DNA of 64,000 nucleotides from Saccharibacillus sp. JS10 (GCF_024436065.1 NZ_JANFNS010000001.1:372001-436000); one strand, 5' to 3'. Positions 1 to 8,226 are shown, numbered from the stretch's first letter. Notes: a model not told the origin generated them from the letters alone. A program made the numbers and translations.

Positions 1-436
1 TTGTGAAAAATTGGGTTAATTCTTTGCCGGCATATAGATCGCGTACCGTGGCTCGGGAAATGACAATCCCCGCCGCTCCTGCTGCACCTTGAACCAATCG
101 AAGGGCAATCAATACCCAAATCGACGATGCCAAAGCACAAGCGAGTGAAGCGATCGTGTACAACACAAGCGCTACGATCAAAGGCATACGTCTGCCTCGA
201 ATATCACTGAGAGGGCCTGCGATCAATTGTCCGAGTGCCAATCCGAGTAAACAAGCCATCAGGCTAAGTTGCGCCAACGGTTGTGTTGTATTCAAATTTT
301 GCGCAAGTGTCGGTAACGCCGGCAAGTACATATCAATCGATAAAGGGCCAAAAGCCGATAAAGAACCCAGAATCAAAATGAACTTTAGTCGTTGCGCTTT
401 GCCAATCGGTGTTTTCGTAGAAATTGAAGTAGCCAT
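1..436 (-). CDS. Bcr/CflA-type MFS drug exporter (N-terminal part, cut by window start)
   Basis: Read leftward from ATG at 436, an open frame runs off the window edge; about 145 residues are visible. Hydrophobic helices begin near residue 17 (LILGSLSAFGPLSIDMYLPA) and the A-type loop GPLSDIRGRR follows helix 2. These are hallmarks of the Bcr/CflA branch of the major facilitator superfamily, proton-driven exporters of drugs such as bicyclomycin or chloramphenicol. A GAAAGGAACC ribosome site precedes the ATG. It has its own promoter and is not simply an extension of the ketopantoate-reductase-like gene upstream. Substrate cannot be told. The family call is firm; the C-terminal half is unseen. 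Confidence 0.88.
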   Translation of the reverse strand, partial: MATSISTKTPIGKAQRLKFILILGSLSAFGPLSIDMYLPALPTLAQNLNTTQPLAQLSLMACLLGLALGQLIAGPLSDIRGRRMPLIVALVLYTIASLACALASSIWVLIALRLVQGAAGAAGIVISRATVRDLYAGKELTQFFT

Positions 437-514
437 GAATATGTAGGTTCCTTTCTATTTTCGATAAGTCGAAGAACATATTAAATTTCGATTATCGATG
501 TTTTCTACATATTC
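437..514. promoter_or_regulatory. Nested inverted repeats over the exporter promoter (possible operator)
   Basis: A perfect 10-bp inverted repeat, GAATATGTAG (437-446) and CTACATATTC (505-514), encloses a second imperfect one on the minus strand, CGATAATCGAA...TTCGACTTATCG, whose left arm contains the -10 hexamer. One outer arm lies in the promoter spacer and the other touches the start codon. This fits repressor or looping sites, but no regulator is identified. Confidence 0.4.
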
Positions 515-519
515 GTCAA
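491..519 (-). promoter_or_regulatory. Sigma-A promoter of the MFS exporter
   Basis: On the minus strand TTGACG (514-519) and GATAAT (491-496) are separated by exactly 17 nt. This is a good vegetative promoter about 55 nt upstream of the exporter start. Confidence 0.65.
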
Positions 520-592
520 TATAGATCGCTAGGTTGCGTTTTCTTTTTATTTTTTCGTGGTTTTGATTTTTGGTTTTATTATTGTGAATTTT

Positions 593-1519
593 TCATATGA
601 TGAAATTATTTTTGAATAAGTTATCCCAGTTGGGCGTTGCTTGATTGGACGACTCTGTCAGCTTGCGAAATGCCTCCTCTAGTGCCCGGGCTTCGGTGGT
701 AGAACTGTCAACTAACTTGGCAATCGGCAGCCGATGATAGATCCCTAATAAAATCGGCAATATTTTTCTGTATTTTCGCAGCTTCCGTGCTTGCTCTATA
801 GGCACCAACGGATAACCGGCATGTTCTAATCGGTCGAATCCCTCGATCATTGCCTCTACCACTTGCTTGAGCAGCGCTTTGTCTTTCGCAACGGCTTTAA
901 AGTCTCCATCATGGGCTTGCCATGCTGCGCTAAGCGGAAGAATCGGAATGATATGATTTTTGAGCCATCCATCGATATCGGTATGAAGAGTTAACTTGCA
1001 AGGAGCAGCTTCGAAAATGTTTTGCAATAAAGGCAAGATTGGTACTTTTCCTTTCTGACCTCCCGCGATCAGTTTCATCTTCCCTACTCGAAGCGATACA
1101 ACTTTGCCATCTTCTTTACGTACACCCGCTCCGACTAGAAATCCGAAAGCAACCTGTTTTATATCGGTACTCATTTTTTGCAATTGCTGCTCCGTGTCTT
1201 CGATACTCGGATTGTTACCAATCATCATGATATGCTGACTATTGTTTTGAGCCAATATCGGCAAGATCGATCGGATATCGGAATATTTCATTACAGTAAA
1301 GATCAGATCGTACCTATCGTCAGCTGCGAGAGTCTCAATGACTTTTGGCCAATCAACCGTCGTTTTATTTTGAAGATGATGCTTAATGACCAGTCCGTCC
1401 CGCCGAAGCTGCTCTGCTCTTTTTCCACGGGCAAGAAAAGTAACGTCATGTCTCCCTTTAATCAATAATTGTCCAAGCACGCTGCCCAATACTCCCGCTC
1501 CCAAAATCAAAATCCGCAT
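593..1519 (-). CDS. Ketopantoate reductase (PanE/ApbA) family protein
   Basis: 308 residues. The N-terminus MRILILGAGVLGSVLG is a Rossmann NAD(P)-binding motif and the layout (Rossmann half, then helical half with KNHIIPILPL) matches 2-dehydropantoate 2-reductase family proteins. The family includes true PanE (NADPH reduction of ketopantoate in coenzyme A synthesis) and many paralogues of unknown substrate. No panB, panC or panD is nearby, and it sits divergent from a TetR regulator. It may therefore be a paralogue under TetR control rather than the biosynthetic enzyme. Family call firm, reaction uncertain. Confidence 0.8.
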   Translation of the reverse strand: MRILILGAGVLGSVLGQLLIKGRHDVTFLARGKRAEQLRRDGLVIKHHLQNKTTVDWPKVIETLAADDRYDLIFTVMKYSDIRSILPILAQNNSQHIMMIGNNPSIEDTEQQLQKMSTDIKQVAFGFLVGAGVRKEDGKVVSLRVGKMKLIAGGQKGKVPILPLLQNIFEAAPCKLTLHTDIDGWLKNHIIPILPLSAAWQAHDGDFKAVAKDKALLKQVVEAMIEGFDRLEHAGYPLVPIEQARKLRKYRKILPILLGIYHRLPIAKLVDSSTTEARALEEAFRKLTESSNQATPNWDNLFKNNFII

Positions 1520-1538
1520 AAGTCTCTCCTTTTATATC

Positions 1539-1579
1539 CAGATGTTCAAAGTTAGCAAACGTTGATTAATGAACATCTG
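1539..1579. promoter_or_regulatory. Inverted and direct repeats in the panE-like/tetR intergenic region
   Basis: CAGATGTTC (1539-1547) and GAACATCTG (1571-1579) form a 9-bp inverted repeat. GTTGATTAAT occurs twice (1561-1570 and 1579-1588). They lie just upstream of the panE-like start, in the spot expected for control sites. Confidence 0.4.
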
Positions 1580-1639
1580 TTGATTAATATAAAAGTAGCA
1601 AGTAAGTTTATCATCAGCAATCGCCGATATTCGACTTTT

Positions 1640-1655
1640 TGTTGAGTACTCAACA
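1640..1655. promoter_or_regulatory. 16-bp perfect palindrome, likely TetR operator
   Basis: TGTTGAGTACTCAACA is a perfect palindrome about 40 bp upstream of the TetR-family start and between two divergent genes. TetR regulators usually bind palindromes of this size next to their own gene. Assignment to this regulator is inferred from position. Confidence 0.55.
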
Positions 1656-1693
1656 CATGAAAACAATCTGTTTAGTAAAAAGGAGTGAAACCG

Positions 1694-2296
1694 TTGGATC
1701 GACGTGTACGTAAAACGAGAGAGAAACTATTTCATACGTTTTTGACTTTACTTCGCGAAAAAGGATTCGAAAAAATTACGATTCAAGAAATCGCAGATCG
1801 CGCGGACGTGAACCGAGGTACGCTATACTTACATTTTCAAGACAAATTCGATTTACTGGATCAAAGTATCGAGAAGTATTTGCAGGAATTAAATGAAAGC
1901 TGCCGGATCGAACAATCGCAAGAAAATCCTGAAGCTGCATTACTTCGTACTTTTGAATATTTACAGCAAAGCTCCGATCTTTATATGTTATTGGTTCGAA
2001 GCGAAGGTAATCCGGCTTTTCGTTCCCGTTTGTCTGCTCTGCTCAAAACAAGCGTGGAACAACAGGTTGATCGTTTTGTTGATAATAAGCGGATGGATAA
2101 AGTCATTGCGGTTCAGTTTCTCACAACAGCGATCGTCGGGATGTTTGAGTGGTGGCTCACAGAAGGCATGCCCTATTCACCAACGGAAATGGTCGAGCAA
2201 CTCATGATATTGCTTCAAGTACAAGGTCTATCTTTAAAAGATGCTGAAAGCCATAACGAATCTTCGATTTCTATTTCACACCAAGGGATAAGCTAA
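1694..2296 (+). CDS. TetR/AcrR family transcriptional regulator
   Basis: About 200 residues. The N-terminus RVRKTREKLFHTFLTLLREKGFEKITIQEIADRADVNRGTLYLHF is a typical TetR helix-turn-helix; the C-terminal ligand domain resembles the TetR_C_8-type group (YLQELNESCR, then SDLYMLLVRSEG). The start is taken as TTG at 1694 because AAAAGGAG lies about 9 nt upstream; a GTG at 1685 overlaps that ribosome site. It is divergent from the ketopantoate-reductase-like gene and is likely its repressor as well as its own, acting at the 16-bp palindrome. The inducer is unknown. Confidence 0.88.
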   Translation: MDRRVRKTREKLFHTFLTLLREKGFEKITIQEIADRADVNRGTLYLHFQDKFDLLDQSIEKYLQELNESCRIEQSQENPEAALLRTFEYLQQSSDLYMLLVRSEGNPAFRSRLSALLKTSVEQQVDRFVDNKRMDKVIAVQFLTTAIVGMFEWWLTEGMPYSPTEMVEQLMILLQVQGLSLKDAESHNESSISISHQGIS

Positions 2297-2382
2297 CTTG
2301 TATAGGATTCACGCATTTTGTATGCTTGAGTATAAAAAGAAAAACGAAACCTCAGATCAATCCAAGAATGGAGAAATGAAGA

Positions 2383-3513
2383 ATGAACGAAGCCCGGTCA
2401 TGGTCAGGACGATTTCGAAGGTTATTTTTGAACAACAAGTTTGTACTGTTTTTATTGGTAGCTTTATTGGTCGGCGTCAACATTTTGATCTTTTCCAAAG
2501 TGTCGTTTATTTTCAATCCGCTTTGGGTGCTGCTCAAAACCGTCGTCCTCCCGATTATCCTGACAGGAGTTGTCTATTATTTACTCAATCCAATCGTCGA
2601 TTTTATGGAAAAAAAGAAGGTTAAACGGGTCTATACCATTTTAGTTCTGTATCTGCTGATTATCGGTCTACTGGTCGGCATCATTACGTTGATCGTTCCG
2701 ATTATCCGTGAACAGTTACTCGGATTTTTCGAAAACTTCCCGGCTTACAGCCAGACGATCCAAACTGAGTTTGAAAAGTTGATCGGTAGCGACTTGGTCG
2801 CGCAATTCCAAGCCGCAACTAATCTCAACACGCAAGAAATCGTGAGTACGATTTCGGAACGAGCGACAACGATTCTGAATCATACGTGGACAGGAATCGG
2901 CGGATTGCTTGGCATCGTCAAAGAACTGGTGCTGGCGATCGTCACGTTGCCTTTCATCTTGTTCTACCTGCTCAAAGACGGCCGTAAGCTTCCGAATTAT
3001 ATTTTGAGCTTCATCCCAACGAAACTTCGTCCAGGGACACTCACTGTGCTGAAAGAAGCGAACCACCAAATCAGTTCGTATATTCGCGGTCAGATTATCG
3101 TCAGCTTATGTATCGGTGTACTTCTCTATATCGGCTACCGGATTATCGGCTTGGAATATTCTCTTGTTCTGGCGATTGTAGCCGCGTGTACGGCAATTGT
3201 TCCTTATCTGGGGCCTGCCATCGCGATCACGCCTGCAATCATCGTAGCCGCAGTTACATCGCCGATCATGCTGCTCAAAATGGTCATTGTCTGGACCGTT
3301 GTGCAGTTAGTGGAAGGCAAGTTCATTTCGCCGCAAATTATGGGTAAATCGCTACGTATCCATCCGATCACAATCATCTTTGTCATTTTGACATCGGGTA
3401 ATTTGTTCGGTGTGGTCGGAATTTTGCTGGCTGTCCCTGGTTACGCAGTGCTGAAAGTATTGGCAACTCATGTATTCGACTGGTTCAAAATGCGTTCTCA
3501 GCTTTATCTGTAA
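2383..3513 (+). CDS. AI-2E family transporter (UPF0118, YdbI/PerM type)
   Basis: 376 residues with about eight membrane helices and the family signature regions: [10 protein letters not shown] near residue 105, [37 protein letters not shown], and the C-terminal [38 protein letters not shown]. The family was named for AI-2 export but members include Na+/H+ antiporters and PerM-like permeases, so the substrate is open. The start follows GGAGAAATGAAGA. The gene ends at a strong hairpin shared with the convergent aldo/keto reductase. Confidence 0.9.
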   Translation: MNEARSWSGRFRRLFLNNKFVLFLLVALLVGVNILIFSKVSFIFNPLWVLLKTVVLPIILTGVVYYLLNPIVDFMEKKKVKRVYTILVLYLLIIGLLVGIITLIVPIIREQLLGFFENFPAYSQTIQTEFEKLIGSDLVAQFQAATNLNTQEIVSTISERATTILNHTWTGIGGLLGIVKELVLAIVTLPFILFYLLKDGRKLPNYILSFIPTKLRPGTLTVLKEANHQISSYIRGQIIVSLCIGVLLYIGYRIIGLEYSLVLAIVAACTAIVPYLGPAIAITPAIIVAAVTSPIMLLKMVIVWTVVQLVEGKFISPQIMGKSLRIHPITIIFVILTSGNLFGVVGILLAVPGYAVLKVLATHVFDWFKMRSQLYL

Positions 3514-3535
3514 TTTTTCAAAAAAGATACACATC

Positions 3536-3579
3536 AAAAAAGCCTTTCGTTCGCAGTTCGCGATTGAAAGGCTTTTTTT
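3536..3579. terminator. Bidirectional intrinsic terminator
   Basis: AAAAAAGCCTTTC and GAAAGGCTTTTTTT form a 13-bp stem with A- and T-runs on both sides, placed between two convergent genes. Confidence 0.9.
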
Positions 3580-3599
3580 GGTTCGTACTCAAATGAAGC

Positions 3600-4487
3600 T
3601 TACGTACGCCCTGTCCAATCCGCTGGCGCGATTTCGTGCCAACGTCTACGAATTTCATCGTATCTAGCTTGATCGAGTGCTCCGGCTTCTAACAACTTTG
3701 CGTTTTGATGCCAACGATCCGGCTTTGTCGTCCCGACGATAGCCGTGTGCACGCCCGGCGTCGATAACGTAAAGCGCAGCGCCGTCGCTACCGAATCTTC
3801 TTCGGATTGGAATCCGTATTGCAGTTCACGCAGACGTTTCCAATAGACATACGCATAATCGTCTGGATCGACATTGTCGAATAACCATGCCGCATTCGCA
3901 ATCGGACGTTTTACCGTCACGCCCATATTGCGTTTGATTGCTTCAGGCAAGGTCAGATCAATGACTTCTTGGTCGGCTACGTTGAGCGATGTCTCCAGAC
4001 TATCAAACACCCCTGTTTGTACCGCGTACAGTGCATCTGTCGTATCTCCGCTATAACCGATAAAACGAGTCTTTCCGTCTTGTTTGGCACGTTGAAGCAC
4101 TTCGATCACTTCGCCTTTTCGCAGCACTTCTTCGGAGCAGCTATGCAGATGAATCATATCCACATGATCCACTTGAAGTCTTTTCAGACTGCGATCAATG
4201 GTTGCCGCCAGCGTAACCGGGTCCCAATCGGCACCGTCAATACGCGAAGCATGACCGCATTTCGTAAATAAGTAAAAGTCGTCTCGTCGATGCGAGATCG
4301 CGCGTCCAATGAGTTCTTCGCTGTCTCCGTAACATTCGGCGGTATCAATAATATTCAGACCTTCGTCAATTGCGCTACCCAGTAGCTTGTCTACATCGTT
4401 TTGCGAGACACCGCTTCCGATCTCCGACGCTCCAAATCCAAGCACGCTAACATCCATTCCGGTGTTGCCGTAGGTTCTTTTTTCCAT
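3600..4487 (-). CDS. Aldo/keto reductase
   Basis: 295 residues, slightly short for the family. The catalytic set is visible: D48 and Y53 in IIDTAECYGDSEELIGRAI, K76 in LFTKCGH, and a His in MIHLHSC (113-115). The C-terminus carries the NADPH-loop type motif TAIVGTTKPDRWHQNAKLLEAG. It is predicted to be a cytosolic NAD(P)H-dependent carbonyl reductase with no substrate evident from neighbours. ATG follows GGAGGATGGATC, an excellent ribosome site. Confidence 0.92.
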   Translation of the reverse strand: MEKRTYGNTGMDVSVLGFGASEIGSGVSQNDVDKLLGSAIDEGLNIIDTAECYGDSEELIGRAISHRRDDFYLFTKCGHASRIDGADWDPVTLAATIDRSLKRLQVDHVDMIHLHSCSEEVLRKGEVIEVLQRAKQDGKTRFIGYSGDTTDALYAVQTGVFDSLETSLNVADQEVIDLTLPEAIKRNMGVTVKRPIANAAWLFDNVDPDDYAYVYWKRLRELQYGFQSEEDSVATALRFTLSTPGVHTAIVGTTKPDRWHQNAKLLEAGALDQARYDEIRRRWHEIAPADWTGRT

Positions 4488-4551
4488 GATCCATCCTCCT
4501 GTTCAAAGTGACTGCATCTTGATGCCCACTGTCTTTTACCCTTCACCTCTA

Positions 4552-4580
4552 AAAAGAAAGCGTATTCGCGAATACTTTTT
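4552..4580 (-). terminator. Terminator after the GNAT gene
   Basis: On the minus strand a GTATTCGCGAATAC palindrome flanked by AAA/TTT is followed by a CTTTCTTTTT run, immediately after the stop at 4580. Confidence 0.6.
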
Positions 4581-5098
4581 TAAAAATCTTCGCCGGGCAA
4601 TTCTCCGTTGTCGAAATATTGACTCGGATGCCCGTTAAACGGATGATGACGTTCTCTGTAGGCGCCGTTCGTATAAATACCGATCGTATTTCGCCAAAAA
4701 AGCTGCGCGGTTTCGTTATTTTTGAGCTGAGTGACTTTCCAGCGTCCACGGAATTTATCGAATAATAATACTGCCGCTATACCGCCTACGCCCAGACGAC
4801 GAAACTTACGCAATACAAAAAACTCGACCATATAATACGAAGGCTTTTTGTCGGAATCGTTGGTTTTTTCAACTAACGCCAGACCTCCCGGTTCACCATT
4901 CACACGAATCAAAAAAGGAAACTTCCGATCGCTTTTTGTCCAATATTCATCCAGATCCGGATAATTTGGAAACCGCCCATTTTCATCGGCTGGAATATCT
5001 AAATACGCTGTAAAATCATATAAGTAAAACTGAAGCAGATTTTCGATCACCGTTCGGCTTTGTTGCGGCACAAGCTCCAACTTTACATTTGGCTCCAT
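4580..5098 (-). CDS. GNAT family N-acetyltransferase
   Basis: 172 residues from ATG at 5098, chosen because AAAGGAG lies 9 nt upstream; a longer reading from 5137 has no ribosome site. The motif-A region YMVEFFVLRKFRRLGVGGIAAVLLFDKFRGRW has the R/Q-x-x-G-x-G/A acetyl-CoA pyrophosphate loop (RRLGVGG), followed by QLKNNETAQLFWRNTIG as motif B. The substrate is unknown. It stands alone on the minus strand, ending at a hairpin terminator. Confidence 0.85.
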   Translation of the reverse strand: MEPNVKLELVPQQSRTVIENLLQFYLYDFTAYLDIPADENGRFPNYPDLDEYWTKSDRKFPFLIRVNGEPGGLALVEKTNDSDKKPSYYMVEFFVLRKFRRLGVGGIAAVLLFDKFRGRWKVTQLKNNETAQLFWRNTIGIYTNGAYRERHHPFNGHPSQYFDNGELPGEDF

Positions 5099-5251
5099 TG
5101 CTTTCGGCTCCTTTGTCTGGTTGCTTCGTATTTTCATTTTCTATCGTAACCGACAACCTTCTACCTCGGCAAATTTTTGGATTATGGTACACTGGGTAAA
5201 GAAGATCCGATGTAGATCAAGCCGTAATTTTTTGAAAAGAGGATATCGATT

Positions 5252-6337
5252 ATGAGTATTCAAAAAACGATCGACCGCGCCAAACTTAATGAAAAATTGC
5301 CCGAAATGCCGTGGTATGTTCAGCAATTTATCGATTATAAACTACCGGATTTGTCCCCTTCGACGTTGCTCGAATACGTACGGGATTATGAATCGTTTTT
5401 TAACTGGCTACGCGTCGAAGGTCTCTCTTCCGCTCCCAGCTTAAAAGAAGTAACGCTAGAAGAATTAGAATCCCTACGCATGGAACAAGTAACTGGCTAT
5501 CGACTGCACTTGACGACGCGAACCGAAGGAACCAATTCACGGACAACCGTCACCCGCAAACTTTCGGCGCTGCGCTCTATGTTCCATTATCTTAGTCAAA
5601 TTGCGGAAGACGAGAACTTTTATCCGTTATTAAAACGTAATGTCATGGCAAAAATCGAAATCAAGCGTACACATAAACCAAAAGATACCGCAGCCAAGCT
5701 AAAAGGAAAAATTTTAGAAGAATCCGAACTGACCGATTTTATTGATTATATTCGCGAAGGCTATGCGCTCGATGTTGCCACTAATAAGCAAGCCCTATAT
5801 GCCCATGCGAAAAATAAAGAACGCGATGCTTCGATCGCGAGTCTGATTTTGAATGCAGGTCTGCGCGTCTCTGAAGTCATCAATCTCAATATCGCCGACC
5901 TGGATATGAATCATAAGCTGATCTATGTCATGCGTAAAGGCAATAACGACGAGACGTTCAAAACGCCGGTCTATTTCCGCGATCAAGCTCGCTTCAACCT
6001 GGAACGTTATCTAGATTTGCGAGATACGGATTACGCCGCTCCCAAGCGCGAAAAAGCATTGTTCCTTGCGATTCCGAACGGTCAAAAAGAAGGCAAACGA
6101 ATGACGAAGCGCGCTGTTCAAGCGATGATTATCAAATACGCCAAATATTTCGGCAAACCTTATCTAACCGTTCACAAACTCCGTCATTCTTTCGCCACCG
6201 ATTACTATTTGCAAAACGATATCTACAAAACCAAAGAACAACTCGGACATGCTTCCACCGAAACCACCGAAATCTATGCCCACCTCACCGACAAAACGAT
6301 GTCCGAAGCGATCGAACGCCGAAATGACGAATCTTGA
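5252..6337 (+). CDS. xerS: Tyrosine recombinase XerS
   Basis: 361 residues, the XerS length. The N-terminal SAM-like core-binding domain contains MPWYVQQFIDYKLPDLSPSTLLEYVRDYESFFNWL, typical of XerS. The catalytic domain shows Arg in GLRVSEVINLNI, HKLRH (HxxR), LGHAS and the nucleophile in TTEIYAHL. XerS acts alone at a dif site to resolve chromosome dimers in streptococci; Paenibacillaceae proteins of this type are annotated by similarity. It is a single-gene unit with a good ribosome site (AAAAGAGG) and its own terminator. No clear dif site was recognised next to it. Confidence 0.88.
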   Translation: MSIQKTIDRAKLNEKLPEMPWYVQQFIDYKLPDLSPSTLLEYVRDYESFFNWLRVEGLSSAPSLKEVTLEELESLRMEQVTGYRLHLTTRTEGTNSRTTVTRKLSALRSMFHYLSQIAEDENFYPLLKRNVMAKIEIKRTHKPKDTAAKLKGKILEESELTDFIDYIREGYALDVATNKQALYAHAKNKERDASIASLILNAGLRVSEVINLNIADLDMNHKLIYVMRKGNNDETFKTPVYFRDQARFNLERYLDLRDTDYAAPKREKALFLAIPNGQKEGKRMTKRAVQAMIIKYAKYFGKPYLTVHKLRHSFATDYYLQNDIYKTKEQLGHASTETTEIYAHLTDKTMSEAIERRNDES

Positions 6338-6340
6338 TAC

Positions 6341-6372
6341 AAAAAAAGAAGCGGAAGTTCCGCTTCTTTTTT
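6341..6372 (+). terminator. Intrinsic terminator of xerS
   Basis: AAAAAAGAAGCGGAA, a 3-nt loop and CCGCTTCTTTTTT, starting just after the xerS stop. Confidence 0.9.
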
Positions 6373-6431
6373 AATGCTTTTCTCTTTTCCCACACTCACT
6401 ACGCCGTTATCGATAAACACCGCCCAGCGCA

Positions 6432-6525
6432 GCGAAGGCAGAAATTCAGCGAAAGTCGCCTTTGAGCCCGGAAAGCTGTAAGCTTTCTGGGCGAAACAGC
6501 GACTTGAACGAATTTCTGCCTTAGC
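6432..6525. repeat. Long imperfect hairpin element A (possible structured repeat/RNA)
   Basis: Three nested stems: outer 6435-6447 with 6510-6522 (13 bp), middle 6453-6459 with 6499-6505 (7 bp, core GTCGC/GCGAC) and apical 6466-6477 with 6481-6492 (12 bp, 3-nt loop). It lies between the xerS terminator and the DUF350 gene end and codes for nothing. Its minus-strand core motifs (GTCGCT and TCAAAGGCGA) recur in element B at 14390-14501. Confidence 0.6.
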
Positions 6526-6557
6526 GTCTCCCACGCCTAAGCGAAGCGCCAACGTAA

Positions 6558-6968
6558 CTAGATCGATAACGCCGCCGTAATCACCATCGCACCGATGACA
6601 TGCAGCGTCCCCGCAAACAGCCCGTGCGCGACGTTACCGCGCTCTGTGCCTTCGTCCAAGTTCAGATTGCCCCACTTCCGCAAAATGAACTCTACGGCAC
6701 TTTCTAGCGCTAGCAATACGATAAAGGAAATAAACGAAATGATCCAAGCATCCACGATACTTGACGATCCTTCGAGTACATATTTCAAGATCAAAGCTTG
6801 AGCAAAAATCTTCATCACTAGACGAACCGTGACCGCAAGATTGCCCCGTCTGATTTCTTGAAAGTCTTTATACTTCGTGAAAAATGAATCGATAATCATT
6901 AATAAAGTCAGCAGGATCGCTCCGGAAAGCGTCCATACGACAAGTCTTGCCAAATCCGAAAATTCCAC
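6558..6968 (-). CDS. DUF350 family membrane protein
   Basis: 136 residues with four hydrophobic helices (near 10-28, 48-66, 72-92 and 114-134) and the conserved polar segment GNLAVTVRLVMKIFAQALILKYV, characteristic of DUF350 (YjfL-like) proteins. In many bacteria DUF350 proteins sit beside PspA/IM30 or other stress genes, as here: pspA lies directly upstream on the same strand. It is likely part of the same envelope-stress unit by read-through of the hairpin between them. Molecular role unknown. Confidence 0.85.
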   Translation of the reverse strand: MEFSDLARLVVWTLSGAILLTLLMIIDSFFTKYKDFQEIRRGNLAVTVRLVMKIFAQALILKYVLEGSSSIVDAWIISFISFIVLLALESAVEFILRKWGNLNLDEGTERGNVAHGLFAGTLHVIGAMVITAALSI

Positions 6969-7006
6969 TTTCCGTCCTCCTTGCGCGCCGGCTATGTAAA
7001 ACCATG

Positions 7007-7050
7007 AAAAAGCGAAGGAAACCCGCCGCGTACACGCGTTCCCCTTCGCT
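7007..7050 (-). terminator. Terminator-like hairpin between pspA and the DUF350 gene
   Basis: On the minus strand AGCGAAGG pairs with CCTTCGCT, with an inner GC-rich part and a TTTTTC run. It sits after pspA and only 38 bp before the DUF350 start, leaving little room for a new promoter, so partial read-through is likely. Confidence 0.65.
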
Positions 7051-7102
7051 TGGCTTTGTTCGCTTTTTTAGCGGCGCTTAGCCTGTATTCTTTTTTTGAA
7101 GC

Positions 7103-7774
7103 TTACTCGTTTTTCTCGTACTGCTTCATCAGTGCTTCGAGTTCGCTGTCGACTGCGCTGTTTTTGCCCAATTCCGCAAATTCGTCGTCGAGCGATTTGC
7201 CTTTGGAAGACATTTCGTTGCTCGCTTCGGCTTGAGCTTCCATATTCAACATTTTTTCTTCCATACGTTTCATACCGGAAGATGCGCTGTCCGAGTTGAA
7301 TCCAGACATCGTTTTGTTGATTTCGTTTTGTGCTTTTGCCGCACTGTAACGCGCCACCAACGTATCGCGTTTGTTTTTCATTTCAGTCAATTGCTTACGC
7401 ATTTCTTCCAGCTTGCCACGCAGGTTGTCCGCAGCCGCTTTGTTTTGATCGAAGCTGTTTTTGTATTCGTTCATTTTCTGTTCAGCTGCATTTTTTTCTT
7501 CCAGAGCACGGCGAGCCAGATCTACGTTTTGAGCTTTTGCCGCCATATGCGCTTGCTCTGTACGACGATTTACCAGCTCTTGTTGTTCTTCATACAATTG
7601 CTTGAACTTTTTCTCGATTGCGATTTGAGCCGCTACCGCTTTTTCTGCATCGGCAAGGTCTTCTTGCATATCTCGGATATATTGATCTGTCAATTTAACC
7701 GGATCTTCGGCTTTCTCGATCATGGCATATACATTGGACAAAGTCAGGTCACGCAATCTTTTAAATACGGACAT
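7103..7774 (-). CDS. pspA: PspA/IM30 family phage-shock/envelope-stress protein
   Basis: 223 residues, almost entirely coiled-coil. The N-terminus MSVFKRLRDLTLSNVYAMIEKAEDPVKLTDQYIRDMQEDL is the membrane-binding PspA start, and the family is an ESCRT-III relative that oligomerises on damaged membranes. The C-terminus DDEFAELGKNSAVDSELEALMKQYEKNE matches Bacillus PspA/LiaH-like proteins. The ribosome site is AAGGAGGAAAAAAAG. A sigma-W-type promoter lies 60-85 bp upstream, which ties it to extracytoplasmic stress, as known for B. subtilis pspA. Confidence 0.92.
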   Translation of the reverse strand: MSVFKRLRDLTLSNVYAMIEKAEDPVKLTDQYIRDMQEDLADAEKAVAAQIAIEKKFKQLYEEQQELVNRRTEQAHMAAKAQNVDLARRALEEKNAAEQKMNEYKNSFDQNKAAADNLRGKLEEMRKQLTEMKNKRDTLVARYSAAKAQNEINKTMSGFNSDSASSGMKRMEEKMLNMEAQAEASNEMSSKGKSLDDEFAELGKNSAVDSELEALMKQYEKNE

Positions 7775-7833
7775 CTTTTTTTCCTCCTTGAAGTTAACTT
7801 TTCTCTATTCATTTGAACCATTACCCTACCTAT

Positions 7834-7859
7834 TACGAATTACGTCACAATCGGTTTCA
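7834..7859 (-). promoter_or_regulatory. ECF sigma-W-like promoter of pspA
   Basis: Minus strand TGAAAC (7854-7859), a 16-nt spacer and CGTA (7834-7837). This is the B. subtilis sigma-W consensus layout, positioned upstream of a gene known to be sigma-W dependent in B. subtilis. Confidence 0.7.
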
Positions 7860-7872
7860 TAATGTACGATAA

Positions 7873-8079
7873 TTATTTTAAAAAATAAAAAAGTGCGAAT
7901 ATGCCCAAGCAAATGATCCCGACCAAAAAAGTTTTGAATCCAAATGCTCTTCTCCTAAATCTCGATTCTTGATCTTCTGTATGAAAATTACTTCGTTGTT
8001 CGCTACCTGAATTAAAAACACCTGTAAGGATTCCAGAAATCAATAAAAAAATCAGACCTGTCCACAGAAAAATCTCCAT
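7873..8079 (-). CDS. Small two-helix membrane protein (DUF5316-like)
   Basis: 68 residues: helix 1 (LWTGLIFLLISGILTGVF), a polar loop with SGSEQRSNFHTEDQESRFRRR, and helix 2 (TFLVGIICLGIFALFYFL). The loop with its S-x-x-QR-x-NxHTE pattern recalls the DUF5316 family of Bacillales. GGAGG precedes the ATG. Function is unknown. It reads in the same direction as pspA but starts upstream of the pspA promoter. Confidence 0.65.
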   Translation of the reverse strand: MEIFLWTGLIFLLISGILTGVFNSGSEQRSNFHTEDQESRFRRRAFGFKTFLVGIICLGIFALFYFLK

Positions 8080-8174
8080 AAGTTCCTCCTTGATGCGTTC
8101 GATTTTAAATTGTGCTTCTCTATTATTTTAATTGATTACATCTAATTTGAGAAATATAACCAGTCATCTCATAG

Positions 8175-8213
8175 AAAAAAAGCTGTTCCTTTACTTAAAA
8201 GGAAACAGCTTTT
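8175..8213 (-). terminator. Intrinsic terminator after the amino-acid ABC operon
   Basis: AGCTGTTCCTTT and AAAGGAAACAGCT with one bulge, flanked by A- and T-runs. It follows the ATPase gene on the minus strand. Confidence 0.8.
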
Positions 8214-8226
8214 GTTGATGTGCATT

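Noticed and set aside
156-446. 96-codon plus-strand frame at the window start
   Set aside because: It lies antisense to the MFS exporter, whose helices and motifs are clear.
5180-5251. dif-like sequence next to xerS (AATTTTTTGAAAAG)
   Set aside because: Only one half resembles streptococcal dif sites and it overlaps the ribosome site of xerS. Chance AT-rich match.
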